From assembly GCA_017435665.1 (NCBI GenBank), contig JAFSEP010000053.1, positions 1 through 64,000 on the forward strand: a stretch of 64,000 nt of DNA, written 5' to 3'. Of the stretch, positions 31,097 to 39,852 are shown piece by piece. Within the stretch, counting starts at the first letter, position 1, and each line of letters opens with the position of its first letter. The position numbers were made by a program, and so were the translations under genes. The stretch is from Clostridia bacterium (GTDB lineage: Bacteria > Bacillota > Clostridia > Oscillospirales > Acutalibacteraceae). The notes beneath the pieces are model-generated. The model worked only from the letters and a program-made list of their open reading frames with translations. It did no database searches and was not told the DNA's origin.

Positions 31097-32431
31097 ATGA
31101 TTAAAACAAAGCTTTCAAGAAATCAGATAAGGCTTATATCCTTTGCTCTCTTTACGGTGGCTGTGCTTTCTGTTCTTTGTTTAAAGTTTTATCTTTCCGC
31201 AAAGACCTGCAGGCTTCAGCTCGAGCTTACCCGTCAGCATGCAATGACAGAGCTTTGCGAGAGCATGGACGCCATTACAACAGCCCTGCAGAAAACCACC
31301 TTCACGGCATCGGAGACAACTATGGAGAAGCTTTCTGCTTCACTTTCGGGCGAGGCAAGGTGCGCCAAAATTGCTCTGAGCGAAATCAGCGACGACCTTT
31401 ACACAGATGATATCTATAAATTTTTATCTCAGGTGGGGGCATACACGGGAAGCATTACCACGAAGCTTTCCTCAGGCTCAGCTCAGGAGGACGCTCATAA
31501 CCTTGCAAAGCTTCTTTCTTATTCGCAAAGCATAACCGAAGCTCTTGAAAGGGTAGCATCCGATTATTTTGACGGTACGGTTACCTTTGAGCAAAGCCGC
31601 CGCAGTCTGCAGTTTTATGAAAATGAGGCGCCCGAGCTTTTCTCGGCAGCGGTGACGGATTTGCAGCAATCCTTTACGGATTACCCTACACTCATATATG
31701 ACGGACCTTTCTCTGACCACCTGGGAAACAAGGAAAGCGTATACCTGAAAAATGCAAAAGAGTATTCAAAGCAGGAGGCACTAAGCTATGCGGCACAGGT
31801 GCTTCAGGTTGATGAGGGCACTCTCAGGGATATGGGTGACGAGGAGGGCGCTGTTCATCTTTATTGCTTCTCCTCAGGCAATAAAACAATCGGCATTACA
31901 AAAAAGGGCAGACGGGTATGCTATATTCTTGATTCGGGCTATGCGGGAGAAAGCTCCATAGACGAGGAAACTGCTGTATCAAAGGCAAAAGACTACCTCA
32001 GTCAGCTGGGCTACAAATCAATGACAAGCAGCTATTATTCCGTTTATGACGGGGTATGCACCGTTAATTTTGCATATAATCAGAACGGTGTTATCTGCTA
32101 TCCTGACCTTATAAAGGTAAGCATTTCTCTGGACTCAGGGGAAATGGCTGCTCTTGATGCAAGGACCTATCTTGCCAATCATACCGAGCACAGCACTGAT
32201 TTTACCCTGACCGAAGCTGAGGCAAGGGCAAGGATAAACAAGGCTCTTGATATAATAAGTGTCAGGAAATCTGTTATACCCACCGAAGCTGAGACGGAAT
32301 ATTCCTGCTATGAGGTGCATTGCAGCGATACTCAGGGCAACGAGGCTCTTATTTATATCGACGGAAAGACCGGTCAGGAGAGGGAAATTCTTCTTATGAC
32401 CTATTCGGACGGCGGGGTGCTGGTGAAGTAA
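31097..32431 (+). CDS. ypeB: Spore germination protein YpeB
   Basis: The 444-residue protein has an N-terminal membrane helix (near residues 12-32) and an outer region. LIYDGPFSDHLGNKESVYL is a hallmark of YpeB, and two to three PepSY-like repeats follow (SKQEALSYAAQVL, DEETAVSKAKDYLSQLGY, TEAEARARINKAL). In Bacillus, YpeB sits in the spore inner membrane and stabilises the cortex-lytic enzyme SleB. No sleB or cwlJ lies beside it here. ATG 31097 has AGGGTGA upstream; the in-frame GTG 31088 overlaps that site. A spore-phase sigma factor is expected, but I see no clear sigma-G element. It is good evidence that the organism forms endospores. Confidence 0.88.
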   Translation: MIKTKLSRNQIRLISFALFTVAVLSVLCLKFYLSAKTCRLQLELTRQHAMTELCESMDAITTALQKTTFTASETTMEKLSASLSGEARCAKIALSEISDDLYTDDIYKFLSQVGAYTGSITTKLSSGSAQEDAHNLAKLLSYSQSITEALERVASDYFDGTVTFEQSRRSLQFYENEAPELFSAAVTDLQQSFTDYPTLIYDGPFSDHLGNKESVYLKNAKEYSKQEALSYAAQVLQVDEGTLRDMGDEEGAVHLYCFSSGNKTIGITKKGRRVCYILDSGYAGESSIDEETAVSKAKDYLSQLGYKSMTSSYYSVYDGVCTVNFAYNQNGVICYPDLIKVSISLDSGEMAALDARTYLANHTEHSTDFTLTEAEARARINKALDIISVRKSVIPTEAETEYSCYEVHCSDTQGNEALIYIDGKTGQEREILLMTYSDGGVLVK

Positions 32432-32443
32432 GGGTGTACTGAA

Positions 32444-32491
32444 AGCAACGGCAGACAGCGACGGCGTAACCGCCGCTTAGTTGCCGTTGCT
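32444..32491 (+). terminator. Hairpin after ypeB
   Basis: AGCAACGGCA (32444-32453) pairs with TGCCGTTGCT (32482-32491), with a further GGCG/CGCC pairing inside. There is no T-run, so termination is doubtful. Confidence 0.4.
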
Positions 32492-32590
32492 CATTTATGC
32501 AGAAAAAATCGACTTTCGTCTATTTCAACATATTTTTGCCGTCTGTTTAGTGCAATCTTTACAAAAATAATCCCTGTTAATGAAAAGCAC

Positions 32591-32619
32591 TTGAAAAAAT
32601 CCCTTAAAAATGATATTAT
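32591..32619 (+). promoter_or_regulatory. Probable promoter of the GPH symporter, upstream of the MITE-like element
   Basis: TTGAAA (32591-32596), 17 bases, TATTAT (32614-32619). Transcription would begin about where the inverted-repeat element begins (32628). Confidence 0.65.
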
Positions 32620-32627
32620 CCATAGGA

Positions 32628-32903
32628 TAAGGTGACGAGTGTAATCCGAACCTGCCCAAAAGCGTGAATTTTTGCGGCTTTTCGGCGTTTCGGATTTGAA
32701 AGGCGGCAGCCTGTCGGCACCCTCAACATCCAAAAATCCATCAAAAATTCGCACTTTCGGGTCGAAGATTTTTTGCGAATCGGATTTTTGGCATATCAAG
32801 GCACAAAACGCAGTAAATCCTGCCGGATTTACGAGTATTTTAACGAAGAGATGACGGAAATCCGCACCGCAAAAAACAGGTTCGGATTACACTCGTCACC
32901 TTA
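32628..32903. mobile_element. MITE-like element with 27-base perfect terminal inverted repeats
   Basis: Bases 32628-32654 are the exact reverse complement of 32877-32903, beginning TAAGGTGACGAGTG. The terminal TA on each side fits the TA target duplication of IS630/Tc1-mariner elements. A second, internal inverted repeat CCAAAAATCC/GGATTTTTGG (32730-32739/32782-32791) encloses ATTCGC/GCGAAT. No transposase is encoded. Two short reading frames cross it but lack ribosome sites. The element of 276 bases lies in the 5' leader of the GPH symporter and ends eight bases before its ribosome site. Confidence 0.8.
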
Positions 32904-32925
32904 AATTTGTAAAGGAGATGTCAGC

Positions 32926-34380
32926 GTGGCTAAGAAAGAAAAGGTTAAGGCTGAAAATCAGCATCCGAATAAAATCGGCTTGAAGGAAGCTCTCGGCTAT
33001 ATGCTGGGTGAAGCAGGAAATATGTTCTCACTTACATATGTTTCATCCTTCCTCAAGATTTTCTATACCGACGTATTGAAGATTGCTCCCACCAGGGTTG
33101 CTAATCTTTTCCTTGTCAGCAGACTCTGGGACGCAATAAATGACCCCATGTGGGGTGCACTTGTTGCAAAGAAAAGGCCTACAAAGGACGGCAAATACAG
33201 ACCGTATCTTAAATGGGTGACAATTCCTCTTGCTCTGACTCAGCTTCTGTGCTTTGTTAATTTCGGAGATTTCACAACAAACGAAACCCTGGTTCTTGCT
33301 CTGGCTTATGTTACATATATCGCCTTCGGTATGATGTATACAGGTATGAACATACCTTTCGGCTCATTGGCTTCCGTTATTACCGATGACCCTGACGGAC
33401 GTTCTCTCCTTTCACTTTTCCGTGCAATCGGAAGCGGTGTAGGCGGTGCAGCCCCCCTTCTTCTGGCACCGTTGATTATTTATGACAGATTCCCCGACGG
33501 ACAGGGCGGCACATACGATGTTGCAAACTCCAAAAAGATGCTTATCTTCGGAATCATCATGTCAGTTTGCGCCATAGTGTTCTACTATGCCTGCTTCTTT
33601 ACAACAAAGGAAAGAGTTCCCTCAGAGGCAGAGCCTAAGGTTGATATGAAGGCAACCTATAAGGGAATGTTTACAAGCAGACCCTTCGTTGTTCTTGCTC
33701 TTACGGGTATTCTTATCAGCGGTCAGCTTCAGTTTGCTTCGCTCAATCAGTATTTATATAAAAACTATTTCTGTAATACAGACCTTTCAACAATAGGTAC
33801 AATCTGCACCTATCTTCCCATGGTCATCCTTATGCCCTTCATTCCCAAGCTTTCAAAGAAGTTCGGTAAGAAGGAAATCTGCGGAGTGGGTACGGCTCTT
33901 TCGGCTGTGGCTGCGGTTGCAACCTATTTGATTAAGCCGGGCAGAGACCAGGCATGGCTCTATATGGTGCTTCTGTTCATCATCGGCTTCGGCTATTCAT
34001 TTGTATCAGCAACCAACTGGGCTGTTGTTGCAGATGTTATTGACTATCAGGAATTCAAGACACATATCAAGAGTGAAAGTGCAGTTTATGCCGTTTACAC
34101 CTTCTGCCGTAAGTTAGGTCAGACTGCCGCAGATTACGGCGGACTTACTCTTCTTGCAAAGGTAGGCTACGACGTGTCAGCGGCCACCTCGGGCTATGTT
34201 GAGGGTGTCAGCGAGGGTATTCTCACAATCTGTACGGCAATTCCTGCCGTTACATATACCCTTATATTCCTTCTTTATCAGTTCGGTTATCCTCTGACAA
34301 AGAAGCGACTTGAGCCTGTATATGAATATATCCGTCTCTCACACGAGGAGGCAGCCGCCCGTGCAGAAAGCGAAGGCTGA
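32926..34380 (+). CDS. GPH-family sugar:cation symporter
   Basis: The 484-residue membrane protein has the family signature SRLWDAINDPMWGALVAKKRPTKDGKYRPYLKW after helix 2 and NIPFGSLASVITDDPDGRSLLSLFRAIGSG. ATNWAVVADVIDYQEFKTHIKSES near the C-terminal helices is also typical. It should import a glycoside or hexuronide with Na+ or H+. GTG 32926 is the start, with AAAGGAG (32911-32917) eight bases before it. It is a single-gene unit; its leader is occupied by the MITE-like element, which may alter expression. Confidence 0.92.
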   Translation: MAKKEKVKAENQHPNKIGLKEALGYMLGEAGNMFSLTYVSSFLKIFYTDVLKIAPTRVANLFLVSRLWDAINDPMWGALVAKKRPTKDGKYRPYLKWVTIPLALTQLLCFVNFGDFTTNETLVLALAYVTYIAFGMMYTGMNIPFGSLASVITDDPDGRSLLSLFRAIGSGVGGAAPLLLAPLIIYDRFPDGQGGTYDVANSKKMLIFGIIMSVCAIVFYYACFFTTKERVPSEAEPKVDMKATYKGMFTSRPFVVLALTGILISGQLQFASLNQYLYKNYFCNTDLSTIGTICTYLPMVILMPFIPKLSKKFGKKEICGVGTALSAVAAVATYLIKPGRDQAWLYMVLLFIIGFGYSFVSATNWAVVADVIDYQEFKTHIKSESAVYAVYTFCRKLGQTAADYGGLTLLAKVGYDVSAATSGYVEGVSEGILTICTAIPAVTYTLIFLLYQFGYPLTKKRLEPVYEYIRLSHEEAAARAESEG

Positions 34381-34429
34381 TAAAAATGCTCATTACTTTT
34401 ATCCGATTGATAAAAGGGGAAAATAAACT

Positions 34430-34462
34430 GAAAGTCTGTGCTTGTCACAGACTTTCTTTTTT
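34430..34462 (+). terminator. Terminator of the GPH symporter gene
   Basis: GAAAGTCTGTG-CTTGT-CACAGACTTTC followed by six Ts. A weaker CTTTTATC/GATAAAAG hairpin precedes it at 34397-34417. Confidence 0.85.
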
Positions 34463-34531
34463 GCGCTACGGAATAATCCTTTATATACCTCGGAAAATTA
34501 ATACTGTACACATTGTTTTAATTAAAACATA

Positions 34532-34560
34532 TTGAATTTTTATGGGATTTTTAGTACAAT
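34532..34560 (+). promoter_or_regulatory. Promoter of the zinc-finger-gph-rarA-tex operon
   Basis: TTGAAT (34532-34537), 17 bases, TACAAT (34555-34560). Confidence 0.7.
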
Positions 34561-34596
34561 ATATTGTCAATAAAATTTTTGAAGAGGAGAATAAAA

Positions 34597-35691
34597 ATGC
34601 GTTACGAAAACGAAATCTGTCAGGGCTGCGGTAAGATAATGCATGAGGGTGAGGATATTGTTGTCTGTCCCGAATGCGGCACACCTCAGCACAGAGAATG
34701 CTATAACGCAGAGAACAGATGCGTAAACACACATCTGCATGAGGACGGATATGTGTGGAGACCCAAGCACACCGAGGAGACTGCAGAGAACTCTGCCCCC
34801 GCAAATGCTGAGGTTGAGAAAATCCTTTGTCCTTTCTGTCAGCACCAGAATCCCGCTGATGCAAAGGAATGCGAAAACTGCGGTCAGCCATTTGAGCTTT
34901 TCGGAAAGAGTATTTTGCCCTCAGGCAAGAAGAATTACGGCGGTAGTGATGACGACTTTCAGTATGCCTATAAGCCGCCTTTTAAGGTGGATGAGCCTGA
35001 AATCAGCGAAAACGCATACCGTGCCCCTATCGGCAGCGGTAATGAGAGCAATTTTTATTTCAACGGACATCAGCTCAAGGGCGAAATAGACGGAACCGAA
35101 AACAAGGATATGGTTCTGTATCTGAGAACATCAGTTCCCGGATATCACGAAAAATTCAGGAAAATACAGAACGGCAAAAGGACCTTTAACTGGGCGGCGT
35201 TTTTCTTTATGCCCTATTGGTTCTTTTACAGAAAGCTGGTAAAGCCGGGAATTATCTTTGTTTCTCTTACGCTTCTGCTCTCAGTTCTGTTTTATAACCC
35301 CATGTCGGAATATATGGATATTATGGCTCAGGCAGCTTCTCAGACGGCTGCTGCGGCAGAGTCCAGACAGGACAGCGAAGGTGCAGCTGCGGTTGATGCC
35401 CTTCTTGAGAAAACCGAAGAGCTTATGCCTGCTATTATGGCATATGCAGGGCTGACAATGCTTCTGAGAATAATCGCAGGTATTATTGCAGATAAAATGT
35501 ATATGAAAAAAGCAGTTTCCGATATACGTGAGATTAACGGCAGTCTGGCGGACAGTATGAATGAGCAGCAGGATAAGTATCTTGCTTACACTAAAAAAGG
35601 CGGCACATCAATCGGCTATACCGTGCTCGCTTACGGTGCCGAATATATGATATCAATGGTGATATCGGGAATACTGACGGGGATGTTTTAA
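34597..35691 (+). CDS. Membrane protein with RING/PHD-like zinc finger, zinc ribbon and DUF2628
   Basis: The 364-residue protein begins with a treble-clef-like finger, CQGCGKIM...VVCPECGTPQHRECY...C (Cys pairs plus His-x2-Cys), like prokaryotic RING/PHD domains. A zinc ribbon follows near residues 80-100 (CPFCQHQNP...CENCG). The second half resembles DUF2628: FNWAAFFFMPYWFFYRKLVKPG and three or so membrane helices ending in MVISGILTGMF. The function is unknown; the fingers should be cytoplasmic and may bind protein partners. ATG 34597 is chosen for the AGGAGA site and the promoter position. It is first in an operon; the gph ATG follows its stop with no gap. Confidence 0.8.
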   Translation: MRYENEICQGCGKIMHEGEDIVVCPECGTPQHRECYNAENRCVNTHLHEDGYVWRPKHTEETAENSAPANAEVEKILCPFCQHQNPADAKECENCGQPFELFGKSILPSGKKNYGGSDDDFQYAYKPPFKVDEPEISENAYRAPIGSGNESNFYFNGHQLKGEIDGTENKDMVLYLRTSVPGYHEKFRKIQNGKRTFNWAAFFFMPYWFFYRKLVKPGIIFVSLTLLLSVLFYNPMSEYMDIMAQAASQTAAAAESRQDSEGAAAVDALLEKTEELMPAIMAYAGLTMLLRIIAGIIADKMYMKKAVSDIREINGSLADSMNEQQDKYLAYTKKGGTSIGYTVLAYGAEYMISMVISGILTGMF

Positions 35692-36336
35692 ATGAAGAAT
35701 ACAGTAATATTTGACCTTGACGGAACACTTCTCAATACCCTTGAGGACCTTGCAGACAGCGTGAACTTTGCCCTTGCGGAATACGGCTGTCCTTTGCGAA
35801 GCTATGATGAGGTGCGTTCCTTTGTGGGTAACGGAGTGAGAATGCTCATAAAAAGAAGTGTACCTGAGGGTACACCTGATGAAAAATATGAAAAGATATT
35901 TTCCTGCTTCAGAGAGCATTATCTTGTAAATATGTATAACAAGACAGAACCCTATGAGGGTATAATTCCGCTGCTTGAGCTTCTCAGGAAAGACGGATAT
36001 AAAATCGGTGTGGTTTCAAACAAGCTGGATGAGGCGGTCAAGGAGCTTTGTGACGACTTCTTTGAAGGCTTTATTGACTGCGCAAAGGGCGCAAGAGGTG
36101 AAGCAGACAGAAAGCCCAACCCTGAAAACGTTTATGCCTGCATGGAAAAGCTCGGCAGCGAGAAGGCAGACTGTGTTTATGTGGGTGACAGCGAGGTTGA
36201 CCTTCAGACTGCCCTTAACGCCGGAATTGACTGCATATGTGCAAGCTGGGGCTTCCGGACGGAAGCAGAGCTGATATCGGCAGGTGCAGTAAGCATAGCG
36301 CACACGCCAACGGAAGTTACGGAATTTTTGAAATAA
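35692..36336 (+). CDS. gph: Phosphoglycolate phosphatase-like HAD hydrolase
   Basis: The 214-residue enzyme has all HAD motifs: VIFDLDGTLLNT (I), IGVVSNKLD (II), RKPNPENVYACMEKLG (III) and CVYVGDSEVDLQTALNAG (IV). It is a subfamily IA phosphatase of the Gph type, which removes phosphoglycolate from DNA repair or other small phosphates. The start codon directly abuts the stop of the preceding gene, and translation is probably coupled. Substrate specificity is inferred from family likeness only. Confidence 0.9.
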   Translation: MKNTVIFDLDGTLLNTLEDLADSVNFALAEYGCPLRSYDEVRSFVGNGVRMLIKRSVPEGTPDEKYEKIFSCFREHYLVNMYNKTEPYEGIIPLLELLRKDGYKIGVVSNKLDEAVKELCDDFFEGFIDCAKGARGEADRKPNPENVYACMEKLGSEKADCVYVGDSEVDLQTALNAGIDCICASWGFRTEAELISAGAVSIAHTPTEVTEFLK

Positions 36337-36348
36337 GGGGGCGGAGAA

Positions 36349-37617
36349 ATGGCATCACCTCTGGCAGACAGAATAAGACCGAAAAGCCTTGATGATATTG
36401 TGGGACAGAAGCATATTCTCGGAGAGGACAAGCCCCTTCGCAATATGATAGAGGACGGCAACATAGCAAACCTTATATTTTACGGACCTTCGGGCACGGG
36501 AAAGACTACTCTTGCTGAAATTATTGCAGGAAAGACAAATAAAAAGCTGCACAAGCTTAACGCAACTCAGGCTTCAACAGCACAGATAAGGGAGATTGTT
36601 TCTCAGCTTCACACCCTGCAGGCTCCCAACGGAATACTTCTGTATCTTGATGAAATTCAGTATTTCACAAAGAAGCAGCAGCAGACCCTTCTTGAATACA
36701 TAGAAAACGGCGATATCACTCTCATTGCATCCACAACGGAAAATCCCTATTTCTATATCCATAGTGCAATCCTTTCACGAAGCACGGTTTTTGAATTCAG
36801 AAGTGTGGAAAAGGAAGAAATTGCAAAGGCTTGTAAAAGGGCGTTCAGAATTATTGCAGAGGGATATGAAAGTGAATTTGAGGTTGAGGACGGAGTCTGT
36901 GAATTTATCGGCAGGCTTGCAAACGGTGACGTAAGAAAGGCTCTTAATACAGTTGAGCTTGCAACATTGTCCACAAGAAGCGTTGACGGAAAGCGGCTTG
37001 TGACTGTTGAGAGAGTGGGTGAGCTGACACAGAAAAGTGCCGTGCATTATGACAGAGACGGAGACTATCACTATGATATTCTTTCAGCCTTTCAGAAGTC
37101 TATGCGAGGCTCGGATACAGATGCGGCACTTCACTATCTTGCAAGGCTTCTTGAGGCAGGTGATCTGCCGAGTGCAACGAGAAGGCTTCTTGTCTGCGCC
37201 TGCGAGGACGTGGGACTTGCATACCCTATGATTATACCCATAGTCAAGGCGGCAGTTGATACTGCTCTTATGGTGGGGCTTCCTGAAGCGAGAATTCCTC
37301 TTGCAGATGCGGTTGTCCTTGTGTGCAACAGCCCCAAGTCAAACAGCGCATACCTTGCCTACGATATGGCGGCGGCTGACGTGAGAAAGGGCAAGGCAGG
37401 GCCCATACCCAGACAGCTTCAGAATATGCACTATGACGGTGAGGATAATCAGAACAAGGGTCAGTTTTATCTTTACCCCCACGATTATGAAAATCATTAT
37501 GTACGTCAGCAATATCTGCCCGATGAGCTTAAAAACCGTAAATATTACGAATACGGGGACAATAAATACGAGCAGGGCAGTAAGGCATATTGGGATAAAA
37601 TAAAAGGAGAGAAATAA
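36349..37617 (+). CDS. rarA: Replication-associated recombination protein A (RarA/MgsA)
   Basis: The 422-residue AAA+ ATPase begins MASPLADRIRPKSLDDIVGQKHIL, followed by Walker A GPSGTGKTT, Walker B LLYLDEIQ and sensor-like STTENPYF. The C-terminal part (SDTDAALHYLARLLEAGDLPS, RRLLVCACEDVGLAYP, PKSNSAYLAYDMA) is the RarA tetramerisation region. It acts at stalled replication forks with the replisome and SSB. GGGGGCGG precedes ATG 36349. It lies 12 bases after gph. Confidence 0.95.
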   Translation: MASPLADRIRPKSLDDIVGQKHILGEDKPLRNMIEDGNIANLIFYGPSGTGKTTLAEIIAGKTNKKLHKLNATQASTAQIREIVSQLHTLQAPNGILLYLDEIQYFTKKQQQTLLEYIENGDITLIASTTENPYFYIHSAILSRSTVFEFRSVEKEEIAKACKRAFRIIAEGYESEFEVEDGVCEFIGRLANGDVRKALNTVELATLSTRSVDGKRLVTVERVGELTQKSAVHYDRDGDYHYDILSAFQKSMRGSDTDAALHYLARLLEAGDLPSATRRLLVCACEDVGLAYPMIIPIVKAAVDTALMVGLPEARIPLADAVVLVCNSPKSNSAYLAYDMAAADVRKGKAGPIPRQLQNMHYDGEDNQNKGQFYLYPHDYENHYVRQQYLPDELKNRKYYEYGDNKYEQGSKAYWDKIKGEK

Positions 37618-37618
37618 A

Positions 37619-39781
37619 ATGGATATAAATGCACAGCTTGCCGCTGAATTTCATCTGCAGCTATGGCAGGTGGAAAACACGGTAAACCTTATTGATGAGG
37701 GCAACACCATTCCCTTCATCGCCCGATACAGAAAGGAAGCACACGGTACACTTGATGACCAGGTGCTCAGAGAAATCAATGACAGACTTGAATACCTGAG
37801 AGGTCTTGAAAAGAGAAAGGAAGAAGTCATTTCTTCAATCGAAAACCTCGGTATGATGACAGATGAGATAATGGAAAGTCTCAATAAGGCCGTAACCCTT
37901 GCAGAGGTTGAGGATATTTACCGTCCTTATAAGCCCAAGAGAAAGACAAGGGCATCTGTGGCAAGAAGCAGAGGGCTTGAGCCTCTTGCGGATATGATTT
38001 TTGCTCAGGAGACAGACTGCCCGTCACCTCTTGAAATGGCGGCAGAGTTCGTAAACGAGGAAAACGAGGTACCCACAGCTGAGGATGCACTTCAGGGTGC
38101 TATGGATATTATTGCGGAAAACCTTTCCGACGATGCCAACATCCGCCGCAGACTGCGTAACCTCTTTACCGTCAGCGGTGTTATCACCGTCAAGGCAGCT
38201 GATCCCGATGAGAAGAGCGTATATGAGATGTATTACGATTTTACGGACACCGTGAACCGTATTGCAGAATACAGGGTGCTTGCCATTGACCGTGGTGAGC
38301 GAGAGGACTTCCTGAAGGTCAGCGTAAGTCTTGATATGGTCAAGGCGATGAACGTTATGCATTCTGTTGCAATTCTCAATAATAACTCGCCCTGCACACA
38401 GACAATTCTTGATGTATGCGATGACAGTTACAGCAGACTTATATATCCCTCAATAGAAAGGGAAATCCGTTCAATGCTTACCGAAAAGGCGGCAAAGGCA
38501 GGTATCAAGAGCTTTTCGGATAATCTGCGCCCCCTCCTTATGCAGCCTCCCGTCAAGGGTAAGGTTGCTCTCGGACTTGACCCGGGCTACCGAACAGGCT
38601 GTAAGGTGGCTGTTGTTGACGAAACGGGCAGGGTGCTTGACACGGGAGTTATATATATTACTCATTCTCAGGCACAGAAGGAGCAGGCAAAGCTGAAAAT
38701 CAAGAGTCTTATTGAAACCTACGGCATAGATATAATCGCAATCGGTAACGGAACTGCTTCAAAGGAAACTGAAATCTTCACCGCAGAGCTTATCAAAACA
38801 GTTGACCGTAAGGTTGCATATATGGTTGTCAGCGAGGCAGGTGCATCCGTTTATTCTGCTTCAAAGCTTGCGGCAGAAGAATTCCCGCAGTTTGACGTTT
38901 CTCTGCGTTCAGCAGTTTCTATTGCAAGACGGCTTCAGGATCCTCTGGCAGAGCTTGTTAAGATTGACCCCAAGTCAATCGGTGTCGGTCAGTATCAGCA
39001 CGATATGCCAAAGAAGGAGCTGGGTGCTGCACTTGACGGTGTTGTGGAGGACTGCGTAAACAGCGTCGGCGTTGACCTTAACACAGCATCTCCCTCACTT
39101 CTTGCAAGGGTATCGGGTATCAATGCAACCGTTGCAAAGAATATTGCAAAATACAGAGAAGAAAACGGAGCATTTTCTTCAAGAAGCGATATAAAGAAGG
39201 TGCCTAAGCTGGGTGCAAAGGCATTTGAGCAATGCGCAGGCTTTATGAGAGTTTCCGAAAGCAAGAACGTTCTTGATAATACAGGGGTTCACCCCGAAAG
39301 CTATAAGGCTGCAAAGGAGCTTCTTGAGGAGTGCGGATATACTCTTACTGACGTGAAGAACAATTCAATCGGCGACCTTTCGGAAAAGGCAGACGGTATC
39401 GGCAGAGACAGGCTTTGCGAAAAGCTCGGAATAGGTCTGCCCACACTTGAGGATATAATCAAGGAGCTTATGAAGCCGGGCAGAGACCCCCGTGATGAGC
39501 TTCCTCCCCCTATGCTCAGGGCTGATGTTATGAGTATGGAGGACCTTGTACCCGGTATGGAAATGAAGGGTACCGTAAGAAATGTTATTGACTTCGGTGC
39601 TTTCGTTGATATAGGTGTGCATCAGGACGGACTTGTGCATATCTCTGAAATGAGCAACAGAAGAATAAAGCATCCCTCTGAGGTTCTGACGGTAAATGAC
39701 GTTATTACCGTCTGGGTAAAGAGTGTTGATGTTTCAAGAAACAGAATATCACTCACAATGAAAAAACCCGGTGAACAATAA
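37619..39781 (+). CDS. tex: Tex family transcription accessory protein (S1 RNA-binding)
   Basis: The 720-residue protein follows the Tex plan. There is an N-terminal helical domain (TVNLIDEGNTIPFIARYRKEAHGTLDD), a YqgF/RuvC-like nuclease-fold domain (KVALGLDPGYRTGCKVAVVDETG), helix-hairpin-helix repeats (GVDLNTASPSLLARVSGINATVA and the next 50 residues), and a C-terminal S1 domain (VPGMEMKGTVRNVIDFGAFVDIGVHQDGLVHISEMS). It binds nucleic acids and works with transcription or RNA turnover. ATG 37619 lies one base after the rarA stop, in the same operon. Confidence 0.96.
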   Translation: MDINAQLAAEFHLQLWQVENTVNLIDEGNTIPFIARYRKEAHGTLDDQVLREINDRLEYLRGLEKRKEEVISSIENLGMMTDEIMESLNKAVTLAEVEDIYRPYKPKRKTRASVARSRGLEPLADMIFAQETDCPSPLEMAAEFVNEENEVPTAEDALQGAMDIIAENLSDDANIRRRLRNLFTVSGVITVKAADPDEKSVYEMYYDFTDTVNRIAEYRVLAIDRGEREDFLKVSVSLDMVKAMNVMHSVAILNNNSPCTQTILDVCDDSYSRLIYPSIEREIRSMLTEKAAKAGIKSFSDNLRPLLMQPPVKGKVALGLDPGYRTGCKVAVVDETGRVLDTGVIYITHSQAQKEQAKLKIKSLIETYGIDIIAIGNGTASKETEIFTAELIKTVDRKVAYMVVSEAGASVYSASKLAAEEFPQFDVSLRSAVSIARRLQDPLAELVKIDPKSIGVGQYQHDMPKKELGAALDGVVEDCVNSVGVDLNTASPSLLARVSGINATVAKNIAKYREENGAFSSRSDIKKVPKLGAKAFEQCAGFMRVSESKNVLDNTGVHPESYKAAKELLEECGYTLTDVKNNSIGDLSEKADGIGRDRLCEKLGIGLPTLEDIIKELMKPGRDPRDELPPPMLRADVMSMEDLVPGMEMKGTVRNVIDFGAFVDIGVHQDGLVHISEMSNRRIKHPSEVLTVNDVITVWVKSVDVSRNRISLTMKKPGEQ

Positions 39782-39786
39782 AATAC

Positions 39787-39833
39787 AACACGGACATCTT
39801 CCTTATGAACAGTCGGCGGAAGATGTCCGTGTT
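39787..39833 (+). terminator. Long hairpin terminator after tex
   Basis: AACACGGACATCTTCC pairs perfectly with GGAAGATGTCCGTGTT (16 pairs). The following tail ATGATTTTG is only moderately T-rich. It also lies downstream of the converging glycosidase gene. Confidence 0.7.
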
Positions 39834-39852
39834 ATGATTTTGTAATTTATAT

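Noticed and set aside
32491..32854. Two short frames crossing the MITE-like element
   Set aside because: They lack ribosome sites and are part of the repeat; similar frames are likely to appear wherever the element occurs.
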